Below, piece by piece: positions 29,886-38,801 of a stretch of 64,000 nucleotides of DNA. Every line of letters begins with the position of its first letter. Position 1 is the stretch's first letter. Source of the DNA: Miltoncostaea sp963762825 (GTDB taxonomy: Bacteria; Actinomycetota; Thermoleophilia; Miltoncostaeales; Miltoncostaeaceae); NCBI GenBank assembly GCA_963762825.1, contig CAVXLZ010000002.1, forward strand, positions 1,054,001-1,118,000. Reading direction: 5' to 3'. The notes under the pieces are model-generated. The model was not told where the DNA came from, did not search any database, and saw nothing but the letters and a program-made list of their open reading frames with translations. The position numbers were made by a program, and so were the translations under genes.

Positions 29886-31025
29886 ATGACGCCCCTCGAC
29901 GCCATCGTCATCCTCTGGATGGTCGTCTGGGGCTTCTTCGGCGCCGGCCGCGGCCTCGTGGAGCAGGTCCTGTCGCTGGCCGGCCTCGCCGCCGGCGCCC
30001 TGGCGGGGTCGCGCATCGCCCCGTCGCTGCTCGCCGATGGGCGCGAGTCGGTGTGGCTGCCGCTGGTGGCGCTCGTGGGCGCCATCGTCGGGGCGACCCT
30101 GGTCCAGGCGCTGCTGCTGATGGTGGCCTCGCCCCTGCGCAGGCGCGTCCAGCGTGGTCCGGCGCGGCGCGTCGACCGGGGCGCGGGGGTGGCCCTCGGC
30201 GCGTTGCTCGGCCTTGCGCTCGCCTGGCTGGGGGCGGCCGTCCTCGTGCTCCAGCCGTTCGAGCGCACGGCGGGTCTGCGCGACGAGGTGCAGCGATCGC
30301 GCATCCTGCGGACCACCCTGAGCCTGTTCCCGCCCGATCGCCTGCTCGGGGCGCTCGCCCGGGTGGACGCGTTCACGCTCATCCCGCTCCCGGCCGCGGC
30401 GCTGCCCGACCCCGACCTCTCGGTGCTCTCAAGCCCTGGGGCGCGCCTGGCGCGGGGTGCCGTGGTGGAGGTGAACGGCAGGGCCTGCGGCGTCATCAAG
30501 CAGGGTTCCGGTTGGGCGGCCGCCGACGGGCTCGTGGCCACGAACGCCCATGTGATCGCGGGCCAGAGCAACACCCGCGTCCTGTTGCCCGGCAGATCCT
30601 CCCTCGCGGCCGAGCCGGTCTACGTCGACGCCGACAACGACGTGGCGCTTCTGCGCGTCGAGGGCCTGCGCCTCGCGCCGCTCGTGCTGGGCGATGCGCC
30701 CGAGAGCCCGCAGCCGGTTGTCCTTCTCGGCCATCCCTCGGGCCGTCCTCTCACGAGCGAGGCCGCCACGGCGGCCCCCCCGCGCACGATCATCGCGCCC
30801 GACGCCTACGGCCGGGGATCGACGGCGCGAAGCGTGGTCGTGACCCGGGGGAGCCTCGGCCCCGGCAGCAGCGGCGGCCCGGTGGTCGATTCGGCGGGTC
30901 GCGTGGTGGCGATGATCTTCGGCGGGACGCCCGACGGCGACGCCGGCGCCGCCGTGCCCCCCGGCCCGATCCGCGACGCGCTCGACGCGCCACACCGGTC
31001 GGTCGACCCGGGCCCCTGTGCATGA
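29886..31025 (+). CDS. MarP-like membrane serine protease (CvpA domain plus trypsin-like domain)
   Basis: A 379-residue protein. Four TM helices in the first 125 residues form a CvpA-like domain (PLDAIVILWMVVWGFFGAGRGLVEQ). A periplasmic chymotrypsin-fold protease follows, with His222 in ATNAHVIAG, Asp252 in DNDVALLRV and Ser329 in PGSSGGPVV. This is the layout of mycobacterial MarP, which protects against acid and oxidative stress by processing cell-wall factors. Cys201 and Cys378 could form the disulfide seen in MarP-type proteases. ATG start; the next gene is 70 bases away. Confidence 0.9.
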   Translation: MTPLDAIVILWMVVWGFFGAGRGLVEQVLSLAGLAAGALAGSRIAPSLLADGRESVWLPLVALVGAIVGATLVQALLLMVASPLRRRVQRGPARRVDRGAGVALGALLGLALAWLGAAVLVLQPFERTAGLRDEVQRSRILRTTLSLFPPDRLLGALARVDAFTLIPLPAAALPDPDLSVLSSPGARLARGAVVEVNGRACGVIKQGSGWAAADGLVATNAHVIAGQSNTRVLLPGRSSLAAEPVYVDADNDVALLRVEGLRLAPLVLGDAPESPQPVVLLGHPSGRPLTSEAATAAPPRTIIAPDAYGRGSTARSVVVTRGSLGPGSSGGPVVDSAGRVVAMIFGGTPDGDAGAAVPPGPIRDALDAPHRSVDPGPCA

Positions 31026-31097
31026 CGGGATCCCTCGATCGTCCGCCGCCGTCACCGGGCGAGGCCTACATGTCTCGTCCCGCGCTACCGTAGGCGC

Positions 31098-31457
31098 GTG
31101 CTGGAGTTCCTCTTCGTGGTGGGCCTCGCGGCCGTGGCCGTCGTGCGGATCGCGATGATCCGACGGGCGGCCCTGCGGCGCGCGCGCCTGCGCGCGGAGG
31201 GGATGCTCGACGAGCTCGCCGCCACTGCGTGCGCGGCACTGGCCGGGGGAGCCGAACCCTCCACGTCGCGACGGTGCGCCCGTGCGGTCGACCGCTACGA
31301 GAGGACCCGCGACAGCGTGGCCAGGGCGCGCACCCGCCGAGAGCTCGAGGTGCTCGTGGCGCGCCACCGCCTCCGGCAGAGGGCCGGCGAGGCGGCCGCG
31401 AACGGCCTGCGGCGGATGCGCGGCGTCCTCGACCCATGGATCGTCGCCCGCCGGTAG
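31098..31457 (+). CDS. Small single-TM hypothetical protein
   Basis: A 119-residue protein with one N-terminal TM helix (LEFLFVVGLAAVAVVRIAM) and a basic, helical cytoplasmic tail rich in Arg and Ala. Two cysteines lie in the middle. The GTG start has no clear ribosome binding site. It sits between the MarP-like and VanW genes on the same strand. No family recognised. Confidence 0.45.
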   Translation: MLEFLFVVGLAAVAVVRIAMIRRAALRRARLRAEGMLDELAATACAALAGGAEPSTSRRCARAVDRYERTRDSVARARTRRELEVLVARHRLRQRAGEAAANGLRRMRGVLDPWIVARR

Positions 31458-31493
31458 ACCGGGACCGGCGCCGCGCCCGTCCGGCGCGGATCG

Positions 31494-33128
31494 GTGGCAG
31501 ACTCGTCCCCCGTGCGGCTCCCTCGACCACGACGAACCGACGCGCGGCTCGTGGCGATCGCGGCTTTCGCCATGCTGGTGGTGGTCGTGGCAGTGGTGGC
31601 GGTGCGCCTGGTCACGGCACCCTCGGACCGCGTCCCTCCCGGCGTCAGCGTGGCCGGGACCGCGGTGGGGGGGCTGAGCGCCGACGAGGTGGTGCGCGCC
31701 GTGCGGGCGAGTGCGGTCGCGCCGGGCGGGGTGGTGGCGCTGGACCTGCCGACGGACCTGGGTTCCACCATCGAGGTGCCGATCGCGCAGCTCGCCCCCG
31801 TCCCGCGGGCGCGGCTCGCCGCCGACGACGCCCTGCGGCGCCCCTCCCTGTTCGGCCGGATTCTCGGCGAGATCGGCCTGGCGCGCCACCGCGAGATCCC
31901 TCTGCGTTTCAAGGCCACGCCGGCCAGGGCGCGGGCCGCGACCGCACGGGTCGTGGCGAGGATCGACACCCCCGGCAAGCCGGCGACGCTGCGGGTCGCC
32001 GGAGGGAGGGTCGTCGCCACCCCGGCGCGCGCCGGGCGCGGGGTCGACGCCGCCCGGCTGACCGCGCTGATCTCGGCCCTCCCGGCACGGGTGGCCGTCC
32101 CGGTCGGGCCGGTGGATCCGGCGGTGAGCGACGCCCAGGCCGACGCGGCTCGGACGCGGGCCGAGGCGATGGTGGCCAGCAAGGTCGCGGTGCGCGGGGC
32201 GGGTCGCACCGCGACCATCTCGCGCGAACGCCTTCTCGCGGCGCTGCGCTTCACGCCCGGCAAGGGCCGGATCGGCGTGACGCTTTCGCCGGGTGTGCTG
32301 GCCGGCGTCGTCCGACCCGCCTTCGAGGGGGTACTGCGCCCGTCCCGCTCGGCGGGCTTCCAGGTGGAGGGGACGCGGGTGAGAGTGACTCCGTCGCAGG
32401 TCGGCCGCCGCCTCGACGCGGCACTGCTGGCCCGGCGGGTCGCGCGCCGCTCCGGGGCCGCGGCGGTCGCGGTGCCGATCGCGGCCGTCCCGCCCGGGCG
32501 GACCACTCGCGAGGCCGAGGATCTCGGCATCCGCGAGCGCGTCAGCACCTTCACCACGCCCCACGCCTGCTGTCAGCCACGGGTGACCAACATCCAGCGC
32601 GCCGCCGAGATCCTCGACGGCACGATCATCCCGGCCGGGGCCACCTTCTCCCTCAACGAGGCCCTCGGCGAGCGCACCAAGGCGCGTGGTTTCGTGCCCG
32701 CACCCCAGATCAACGCCGGCGAGCTGGAGGACGCGGTCGGCGGCGGGGTGAGCCAGACCGCGACGACGGTCTTCAACGCGGCCTTCTTCGCCGGGCTGCG
32801 GATCGTGGTGCACACCCCGCACGAGTTCTGGATCACGCGCTACCCGGCCGGCCGGGAGGCCACGATCTCGTGGGGTGGGCCGGAGATGATCGTCGAGAAC
32901 GACTGGCCCGCCGCGATCCTGATGCGGGTCGCCGACACGGGCACCGCCTTCACGGTGAGCATGTACTCCACGAAGCTCGGCCGTCGCGTCGCCACCACCT
33001 CGAGCGGCGACGCCGTCGCCGGAACCGCATTCACCGAGACGGTGACGCGCAAGGTGTGGCGCGGGTCGAAACTGCTCCGCGACGAGACCTACCGCTGGAC
33101 CTACAAGGAGCCCCCCGAGGACGAGTAG
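31494..33128 (+). CDS. VanW family protein with peptidoglycan-binding-like repeats
   Basis: A 544-residue exported protein. After an N-terminal TM anchor (LVAIAAFAMLVVVVAVVAV) come PG_binding_4-like repeats (VPPGVSVAGTAVGGLSADE and a second set near residue 220). The C-terminal VanW domain has TNIQRAAEILDGTIIPAGATFSLNEALGERT and GGGVSQTATTVFNAAFFAGL. VanW occurs in vancomycin-resistance clusters but is widespread in actinobacterial and firmicute cell-wall genes; its reaction is unknown. It likely acts at the outer face of the membrane. GTG start. Confidence 0.92.
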   Translation: MADSSPVRLPRPRRTDARLVAIAAFAMLVVVVAVVAVRLVTAPSDRVPPGVSVAGTAVGGLSADEVVRAVRASAVAPGGVVALDLPTDLGSTIEVPIAQLAPVPRARLAADDALRRPSLFGRILGEIGLARHREIPLRFKATPARARAATARVVARIDTPGKPATLRVAGGRVVATPARAGRGVDAARLTALISALPARVAVPVGPVDPAVSDAQADAARTRAEAMVASKVAVRGAGRTATISRERLLAALRFTPGKGRIGVTLSPGVLAGVVRPAFEGVLRPSRSAGFQVEGTRVRVTPSQVGRRLDAALLARRVARRSGAAAVAVPIAAVPPGRTTREAEDLGIRERVSTFTTPHACCQPRVTNIQRAAEILDGTIIPAGATFSLNEALGERTKARGFVPAPQINAGELEDAVGGGVSQTATTVFNAAFFAGLRIVVHTPHEFWITRYPAGREATISWGGPEMIVENDWPAAILMRVADTGTAFTVSMYSTKLGRRVATTSSGDAVAGTAFTETVTRKVWRGSKLLRDETYRWTYKEPPEDE

Positions 33129-33147
33129 CCGACGCCCGGGGCGATGC

Positions 33148-34026
33148 TCAGGGCGCGGGGTCCTCGCGGTCGCGCAGGAACTGCTCGAGCTCGGCCGCCA
33201 GCTCATCGCCGGTGGGAAGCGGTCCGTGATCGGAGTCGCCATCGTCGGCGTTCGCCGCCGCGTCCTCGAGCTGCTCCACCAGCTGGCGCAGGCGGGGCTC
33301 GGCCTCGACCGCGCGGGCCACCTGGCCCTCGAAGGCGGCGGCGGCCTCCTCCAGCTCGTGCATGTCCAGACCGACGCCGGCGATCGGCTCGAGAGCCCGC
33401 ACCAGGGCGAGGCTCCCCTTGGAGTTGGTGAGCCCCGCGGCGTAGTGCGACACCGGAGCCCACAGCGAGACCGTCTCCAGGCCGCGGACGGCCGCCTCAT
33501 GGTGGAGCACTCCGACGATTCCGGTGGGGCCGGCGTAGCTCGGCTCGCGGAAGCCGAGCCCTGCGATGAAGGCCGGGTCAGAGGTGATCCCGGTCAGCCG
33601 GATCGGGTGGCTGTGCACGACATCGGCCAGCAGGGAGCCGAGGGTCACGACCCGCGTGACGCCGAGCGATTCGGCGGCATCCAGCAGCAGGGTGCAGAAG
33701 GTGCGCCAGCGCATCGAGGGCTCCGCGCCGGCCACCAGGAGGAGGTCGTGCGGTCCGTCGGGCGAGCGGGCGGCCAGCAGCTCCACCTCCGGCCAGATGA
33801 CCGCGGAGCCCGCCGTGCTGCTCAGATCGATCAGCGGCCGGGTGGCCTGGAAGTCGTAGAACGACTCCGGGTCGATCGAGGCGACGCGGGTGGCGCCGAG
33901 GCGCTCGCCCACGAAGACGACCGCCCCCGACGCCGCCGCGGCAGCGTCATTCCATCCACCAAAGGCCGCGATCATCACGGGGCTCTTCAGATCGGAGGGG
34001 CGTTCATCCCAACGCAATTCATCCAT
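33148..34026 (-). CDS. PAC2 family protein (proteasome assembly chaperone-like)
   Basis: A 292-residue PAC2 protein: VMIAAFGGWNDAAAAASGAV, VLHHEAAVRGLETVSLWAPVSHYAA, and the C-terminal helix HELEEAAAAFEGQVARAVE. Actinobacterial PAC2 proteins relate to eukaryotic proteasome assembly chaperones, but their bacterial role is unsettled. The ATG at 34026 is the second of two nearby ATGs. The tail is acidic (ANADDGDSDHG). No proteasome gene is adjacent. Confidence 0.88.
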   Translation of the reverse strand: MDELRWDERPSDLKSPVMIAAFGGWNDAAAAASGAVVFVGERLGATRVASIDPESFYDFQATRPLIDLSSTAGSAVIWPEVELLAARSPDGPHDLLLVAGAEPSMRWRTFCTLLLDAAESLGVTRVVTLGSLLADVVHSHPIRLTGITSDPAFIAGLGFREPSYAGPTGIVGVLHHEAAVRGLETVSLWAPVSHYAAGLTNSKGSLALVRALEPIAGVGLDMHELEEAAAAFEGQVARAVEAEPRLRQLVEQLEDAAANADDGDSDHGPLPTGDELAAELEQFLRDREDPAP

Positions 34027-34116
34027 GCGTGGATGTTGCCAGGTGGGACGGTGCAAGGACGAATTTCCACATGCACCCGTCCCACCCCGGCGAGATCATC
34101 CGTGGGCGACCTGTGT

Positions 34117-34293
34117 CTACGAGGCCGCCTCTACGGCCGCCGCCGCCTCGGCCATGCGGTCCCAGGCGCGGCGCTCGGCCACCTCGTACTCGCTCGTCGT
34201 GCCGTAGAGCTGCGAGTTACGCGAAACGGCGAGGTAGTCGCTGGTGGCCCGCTCGAGCTCGGCGGCGGGATCGAGGATGACGTCTGCGCTCAT
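34117..34293 (-). CDS. Short protein (58 residues) with a strong ribosome binding site
   Basis: Reads MSADVILDPAAELERATSDY, then LAVSRNSQLYGTTSEYEVAE and a helical Ala-rich end. GAAGAGGGG lies 5 bases before the ATG. Composition is acidic with amphipathic helices. No family recognised; codon use matches its neighbours. It lies upstream of the PAC2 gene on the same strand, separated by 90 bases. Confidence 0.55.
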   Translation of the reverse strand: MSADVILDPAAELERATSDYLAVSRNSQLYGTTSEYEVAERRAWDRMAEAAAAVEAAS

Positions 34294-34424
34294 CGGTTCC
34301 CCTCTTCGCGTGTCGTGGCCCGGTAGACATCGGCAACATCTACCGCGGACGTGAGGTTGGCAGAAATCCGGCGGCTCTGCCCTTGGCCCGTCGTCTAGGC
34401 GCGTCGACGAACCACTGGACGAAT

Positions 34425-34450
34425 GGGCGGGCTCGTCTCCGAGCCCGCCC
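34425..34450 (-). terminator. Perfect hairpin after the thioester-domain gene
   Basis: An 11-bp perfect stem, GGGCGGGCTCG (34425-34435) with CGAGCCCGCCC (34440-34450) and loop TCTC, starts 18 bases past the stop of the secreted protein gene on the minus strand. It has no U-tract. Confidence 0.75.
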
Positions 34451-34467
34451 CTCGATCGAGACCAGGG

Positions 34468-35895
34468 TCAGAAGCCCTGCTCGGTTTTTCCGACCCGTCG
34501 CACGACGGCGGTGGTCGCGGAGGCCGTGGCCGAGCGCGCGCCTGTGCCGTGGAGTGCCACCGTGGTGCGCGACACGTTGCCGGCCAGGCTCCGCGCCAGG
34601 CGCACCCGCAGCACCAGGGTGGCCGAGCGACCGCTCTTCAGCGGCGCCAGCGCCCAGTGGGCGGCCCCGCGTCGGAAGCGGGTGGCGGTGCCCCTCGGCC
34701 CGCGCGCCTCCAGCGGCGAGACCCCGCGATCGAGCCGCTGGGCCACACGCAGGCCGCGCACCGTGCGGGTGCCGTTGTTGGTCACGCGCAGCCGGTAGAC
34801 GGCTACCCCGCCGGGGGCCGCCAGGTGCGGGCTGTCGAGGCTCATCGCCAGAGACCGCACCGGCGGTGCCGCTGCTGCCGGGGTCGTGCCGGCCGGCGCC
34901 TGGGGGACCGGAGGAGCGGCCGGAGCGAGCGGGGTCGCGCCGCCCGGAGCGCCCGGGCCGAACAGGAAGAGGTCGCAGTCCTCGAAGTTGTGCGCGGCCC
35001 TCGCGTCGAGCCTGCCCGGCCTCAGGAGGAGCTGGTCCTGGGGCGTGGTGGCCCCCGCCGTCTTGGTGGCGCGCAGGAGCGTGGGCGCCGAGGTGGTCGC
35101 CGTGACGGTCACCGTGCCGGGCGCGTCGGCCCGGAGCGCCGCCGTCGCCACGCCGTTGCCGTTGAGGGTCACCCGCTGCGGGGCCACCTGGCCTTCCGCG
35201 GCCCCGCCGGACGCTCCGGGAACCGCCAGGTTAACGACCGCCCCCGGGGTGCCGGTCACGGTGACCGTGGCCGCGGCGTCGATGCACGTCGCAGCGCCGG
35301 CCACCGTGACGGCGAGCTCGGACGGCACCCGGCGCCCGGCCGCCAGGGCGCGCAGCTCGGCCACGCGGGCGTTGAGGGCGGCGTCGCTCGAGGGTGCGTC
35401 CAGATCGCGCGCCTGGCCCGAGAGCTGCCAGATCGCAACCTGGATCGCCCCGGCCTCCAGGCCGGGATCGGCGGCGGCCGCGATCAGGTCCTCGGCCCGG
35501 GATTGCAGCCAGCCGGCGGAGAGATAAGCAGGCGATCCCAGCTCGGGCGCGTCGGCGGCGCTCTCCAGATCCACCTGGTAGTCGCGACCGGTGACGATGT
35601 AGTGCGAGAGATCGATGCAGTTGCCGCTCGCCTCGCTGGTGGCTCCGGGCGAGGCCCCCGAGGCTCCCTCGGTGATGCGGTAGTGGTAGCGCGCCGGGCG
35701 TACGCGAACGGACCCCCCGGCGGCCTTGTGGACATCGACCGCGTTGGCGTAGATCGGCGAGGAGCCGAGCAGCCGGAGGGTCACTCGCTCGCTGGCCAGG
35801 GCGGACCCGGCGAAGCTGAGCGACAGGACGAGCGCGCCGACCGCGGTCGCGGCGAAGCGCCCCAGGCGTGGGACGGATGGGTGGATATCGGGCAC
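34468..35895 (-). CDS. Secreted protein with a TQXA/thioester-like domain and DUF11-type repeat
   Basis: A 475-residue exported protein: signal peptide (FAATAVGALVLSLSFAGSALA) then a domain with CIDLSHYI and QVAIWQLSG. This matches the thioester-domain pattern, where a Cys in a CID motif bonds to a Gln in a TQxA-like segment to attach covalently to host or surface targets. Middle Ig-like strands carry VTVTGTPGAVVNL. The C-terminal half contains a DUF11-like beta-sandwich (YRLRVTNNGTRTVRGLRVAQ). No LPXTG or clear C-terminal anchor is seen. GTG start with GAGGGA upstream. It is probably a cell-surface or extracellular adhesin-like protein; this is inference. Confidence 0.75.
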   Translation of the reverse strand: MPDIHPSVPRLGRFAATAVGALVLSLSFAGSALASERVTLRLLGSSPIYANAVDVHKAAGGSVRVRPARYHYRITEGASGASPGATSEASGNCIDLSHYIVTGRDYQVDLESAADAPELGSPAYLSAGWLQSRAEDLIAAAADPGLEAGAIQVAIWQLSGQARDLDAPSSDAALNARVAELRALAAGRRVPSELAVTVAGAATCIDAAATVTVTGTPGAVVNLAVPGASGGAAEGQVAPQRVTLNGNGVATAALRADAPGTVTVTATTSAPTLLRATKTAGATTPQDQLLLRPGRLDARAAHNFEDCDLFLFGPGAPGGATPLAPAAPPVPQAPAGTTPAAAAPPVRSLAMSLDSPHLAAPGGVAVYRLRVTNNGTRTVRGLRVAQRLDRGVSPLEARGPRGTATRFRRGAAHWALAPLKSGRSATLVLRVRLARSLAGNVSRTTVALHGTGARSATASATTAVVRRVGKTEQGF

Positions 35896-36067
35896 GGGAC
35901 TCCCTCGGGCACGGGGGATGGACGACTGCGATTCAGATCGGCACCGCCCCCGCCATCCGACTCCCTCACGATGCGTGATATCGGCCCCTCGGGGGTCATC
36001 GATTGTTCACGGAATGCTCACGGGCGGGTCGAGGTCGGGATCGGCCGCCCGGGTACGCTTGCCCGCG

Positions 36068-37495
36068 ATGCGAGCACACGTGCCGGGACGGATCATCGGG
36101 GCGGCCCTGGCGGCGCTGGCGGCGGCGATCCTCGCGCTGGCCCCCACCGCCTCCGCGGCACGGATCGCCGGCGTCGATCCCGAGGTCGAGCCGATCCCGG
36201 GGAAGAGCTTCGCCTGTTACCTGGAGCTGGCGGGCGACTCCTACGCCACGCCGGCCTTCGTCCTCCAGACTCGGCCCGGGCGGAGATACTCCACGCCCTA
36301 CGGCGACGGCACGTTCGCGATCGACCCGGCCGAGACCCTGAGCATCACCTGGACGAGCGGCCCGCTGGCCGGCGACGCGATCGAGAGCTCGGTGCTCTTC
36401 GACGACTGGGGCCAGCGCCTCACGGTGCGGATCCCGGACGCCGAGTTCGAGTGCTACCAGTCGGGCGCGCGCCGGCGGGTGGCGATGATCGACTTCGGCC
36501 TGAAGGACCCCGCCGCCGCGAGCTACCGGTGCGTCGAGCGCGATTCGGGCGCGAAGGGCCCCACCATCGAGCTCACCGCCGGAAGGACCTACCGGCTCGA
36601 CGGGGCTGCGGGGACCTACACGGCCGACATCACCGGCGACTTCGGCGACGACTTCTCGAGCCTCGAGTTCACCAGCGGGCCGATCGCCGGCCAGACCGCC
36701 TTCTACGAGCAGGACGGGGAGACCGGCCTGAGGGAGTTGAGCCTCTTCACCAGCCCGCGCCTGGAGTGCCGCTCGCTCGGAAAGCCCTCGCCGCGGCCGC
36801 GCTTCGGTCCCGGCAAGGCGCCCCGGCCGCCCAGGGGATCGGGTGGCCTGAACGGCCTCTACGCCGCCTATCAGGTGGATGTGGCCAACCTCTGTGGCGG
36901 TCTCTGCTGGAGGTTCCTCTTCTTCAAGAAGAACGGCTACGTCTACACGCGCGAGCCCGGCACCGGCCTCTCCGACGCCAACTGCGCGCGGCGCAAGCCC
37001 AACGGGCTGCCGGTCTGTGAGACCTACCGCCGCCGCGGCTCGCGGATCACGATCGGCAACGACCCCGCGAGGTCGTTCTCGCGCTCGGGAAAGCGCCTGA
37101 AGATCGCCGGCTCGGTCTACCGGCCGGTCGCCCCGGCAGCGAAGCTGAAGCTGCGCGGGCGCTATCGGTCGTTCCGCTTCACCCCCAACCCCGGCGCCTC
37201 GGGGGGCGTGGGGGCGGGGAGCACGTTCACGTTCACCACATCCGGACGCTTCACGCGCCAGGGCTTCGTGGGCGCCACGTTCGCCCCCTTGCCCGGCGAC
37301 CCCGGCGCGTCCGTGGTCACGACGAGCTCCAACGCCAACGCCGGCAGGTACCGGGTGATCAAGAAGAACACGCTCGAGTTCCGCTTCAAGGACGGCAGCC
37401 GCAAGCGCGTCTTCTTCTTCCTGCCCGACGGCCCCACCAGGAGCACGCGACCCAAGTCGATCCGCATCGCCGGCACCGACTACCTGCCCAGGTAA
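36068..37495 (+). CDS. Secreted hypothetical protein with internal repeats
   Basis: A 475-residue exported protein with a clear signal peptide (IIGAALAALAAAILALAPTASA). The N-terminal half has two similar modules of about 85 residues, each with PG or AG-type turns, then ETLSITWTSGPLAGDA or FSSLEFTSGPIAGQTA and a Cys (FECYQSG, LECRSLG). The C-terminal half contains NLCGGLCWRFLFFKKNGYVY and NGLPVCETYRRRGSRI, a beta-rich domain seen in other actinobacterial secreted proteins, and ends with TDYLPR. The function is unknown. ATG 36068 begins the signal peptide; the frame is open further upstream. Confidence 0.7.
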   Translation: MRAHVPGRIIGAALAALAAAILALAPTASAARIAGVDPEVEPIPGKSFACYLELAGDSYATPAFVLQTRPGRRYSTPYGDGTFAIDPAETLSITWTSGPLAGDAIESSVLFDDWGQRLTVRIPDAEFECYQSGARRRVAMIDFGLKDPAAASYRCVERDSGAKGPTIELTAGRTYRLDGAAGTYTADITGDFGDDFSSLEFTSGPIAGQTAFYEQDGETGLRELSLFTSPRLECRSLGKPSPRPRFGPGKAPRPPRGSGGLNGLYAAYQVDVANLCGGLCWRFLFFKKNGYVYTREPGTGLSDANCARRKPNGLPVCETYRRRGSRITIGNDPARSFSRSGKRLKIAGSVYRPVAPAAKLKLRGRYRSFRFTPNPGASGGVGAGSTFTFTTSGRFTRQGFVGATFAPLPGDPGASVVTTSSNANAGRYRVIKKNTLEFRFKDGSRKRVFFFLPDGPTRSTRPKSIRIAGTDYLPR

Positions 37496-37536
37496 CCCGG
37501 CCCACGCAGGCCGCCTCAGGCCGTAGCGTTCCGAGG

Positions 37537-38157
37537 ATGAACGAGGAACTCGGCCCCCGCTTCGCCCACGCGCTCGCCTACGTGGTCCATCTGCACTCCG
37601 AGCAGCGCCGCAAGGGGACCGACGTCCCCTACGTCGCCCACCTGCTGGCCGTGGCCGGTCTGGTGATCGAGGACGGGGCGGCCGTGGGGCATCTGCGCGA
37701 GGACGAGGCGATCGCCGCCCTGCTGCACGACACCGCTGAGGACCAGGGCGGTGAGCCGCGCCTGGCCGACATCGCGGAGCGCTTCGGTGAGCGCGTCGCG
37801 CAGATCGTGCGCGCGTGCAGCGACAGCCTGGCCGACGACAGAGCCCCGTGGCGCGAGCGCAAGCAGGCCTATCTCGCGCATCTGACCGTCGAGGCCGACA
37901 CCGGCGTGCTGCGCGTGTCGCTTGCCGACAAGGTCAACAACGCCCGCGCGGTGCTCGCCGACTACCGCGTGCTCGGCGAGCCCTTCTGGGAGCGCTTCAA
38001 CCGCGACGCCGACACGCCCTGGTACTACCGCCGGCTCGCCGACATCTTCTCCGAGCGCCTTCCCGATGCGCCGCTCACCAAGGAACTGGTCGAGGCCGTC
38101 ACCGATCTCGAGGCCGAGATCGCCGCCAACCGGGCGGCCGCCTCCGATTCCTCATGA
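37537..38157 (+). CDS. HD-domain hydrolase ((p)ppGpp hydrolase-like)
   Basis: A 206-residue cytoplasmic HD protein with HLHSEQRRKGTDVPYVAHLL, IAALLHDTAEDQGG and LADKVNNARAVLADY. These are the H..HD..D pattern and the YSAH-like and SLADKVHNA-like motifs of RelA/SpoT HD and small Mesh1/SAH hydrolase domains. A stringent-alarmone hydrolase is the likeliest role, though other phosphohydrolase substrates are possible. The start ATG 37537 is close to the conserved region. It stands alone. Confidence 0.82.
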   Translation: MNEELGPRFAHALAYVVHLHSEQRRKGTDVPYVAHLLAVAGLVIEDGAAVGHLREDEAIAALLHDTAEDQGGEPRLADIAERFGERVAQIVRACSDSLADDRAPWRERKQAYLAHLTVEADTGVLRVSLADKVNNARAVLADYRVLGEPFWERFNRDADTPWYYRRLADIFSERLPDAPLTKELVEAVTDLEAEIAANRAAASDSS

Positions 38158-38204
38158 TGCTCGCTCCCGGCGCCGTGAGCCGCGCAGTCCGTCGCTCCGC
38201 CCGT

Positions 38205-38642
38205 TCATCCGCCGCCGGCGACCCCGAAGGTGGCCTGTATGCCGCGGATCAGCTCCTGCCGCTGCTGGTCGCTCAGCCTCGCGCCGGAGTGCGTCGGCTT
38301 GTACACCCACGGCGGCATCGAGCCATCGCGGATCGTCTCGACCATCTCATCGACGTCCGCCTCTCCGGTCGAGAGGTTCAGATCCGCCCGTCCGTCGTCA
38401 ACGTCCTTCTGCACGAGCCACGACACCGGGGCCACGTTCGAGTACCAGGGCCACTCGGTCTCGTTGCTGTGGCAGTCCATGCACGCTCCGCGCATCAGCG
38501 TCTCGGTGCGGGCGCTATCCCAGGCGATCGGCTGGGCGGGCGGGTTGGAGTGGTCCCGTCCGTAGGGAACCAGCTGAATGACCAGCATCAAGACGACGAC
38601 GCTGATCGAAGCCCACTTCGCGATCTTCCGCAGGCCGGGCAT
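38205..38642 (-). CDS. Haem-binding domain protein (single CxxCH)
   Basis: A 145-residue protein with an N-terminal TM anchor (WASISVVVLMLVIQLVPYG) and a haem-binding CMDCHSNET motif, then WPWYSNVAPVSWLVQKDV and a C-terminal SMPPWVYKPTHSGARLSD. This is the small haem-binding domain (PF14376 type) found in membrane-tethered cytochromes. It is probably exported and anchored outside. I start at ATG 38642 (AAGGGA about 10 bases before); an upstream ATG at 38678 is possible. No obvious partner lies next to it, though the oxidase operon is 7 kb away. Confidence 0.8.
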   Translation of the reverse strand: MPGLRKIAKWASISVVVLMLVIQLVPYGRDHSNPPAQPIAWDSARTETLMRGACMDCHSNETEWPWYSNVAPVSWLVQKDVDDGRADLNLSTGEADVDEMVETIRDGSMPPWVYKPTHSGARLSDQQRQELIRGIQATFGVAGGG

Positions 38643-38801
38643 ACGTGGACGGTCCCTTGCCTCAGTGGGCGATCGCATCCGGGGTCCGCCTCGGCGCGAC
38701 TGCGGCCGACTACTGAGGAACTCCCGCGCAGTACCGCCCGGAGAATCGGGAGGGCGGCTCGCTCCAGGGTGCTCTTCCTCCGCGGAGTGACGCGCGAGCC
38801 C

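Noticed and set aside
30429..33500. A 1023-residue open frame on the minus strand
   Set aside because: Opposite the VanW and MarP-like genes; low-complexity Arg/Gly/His composition and no motif.
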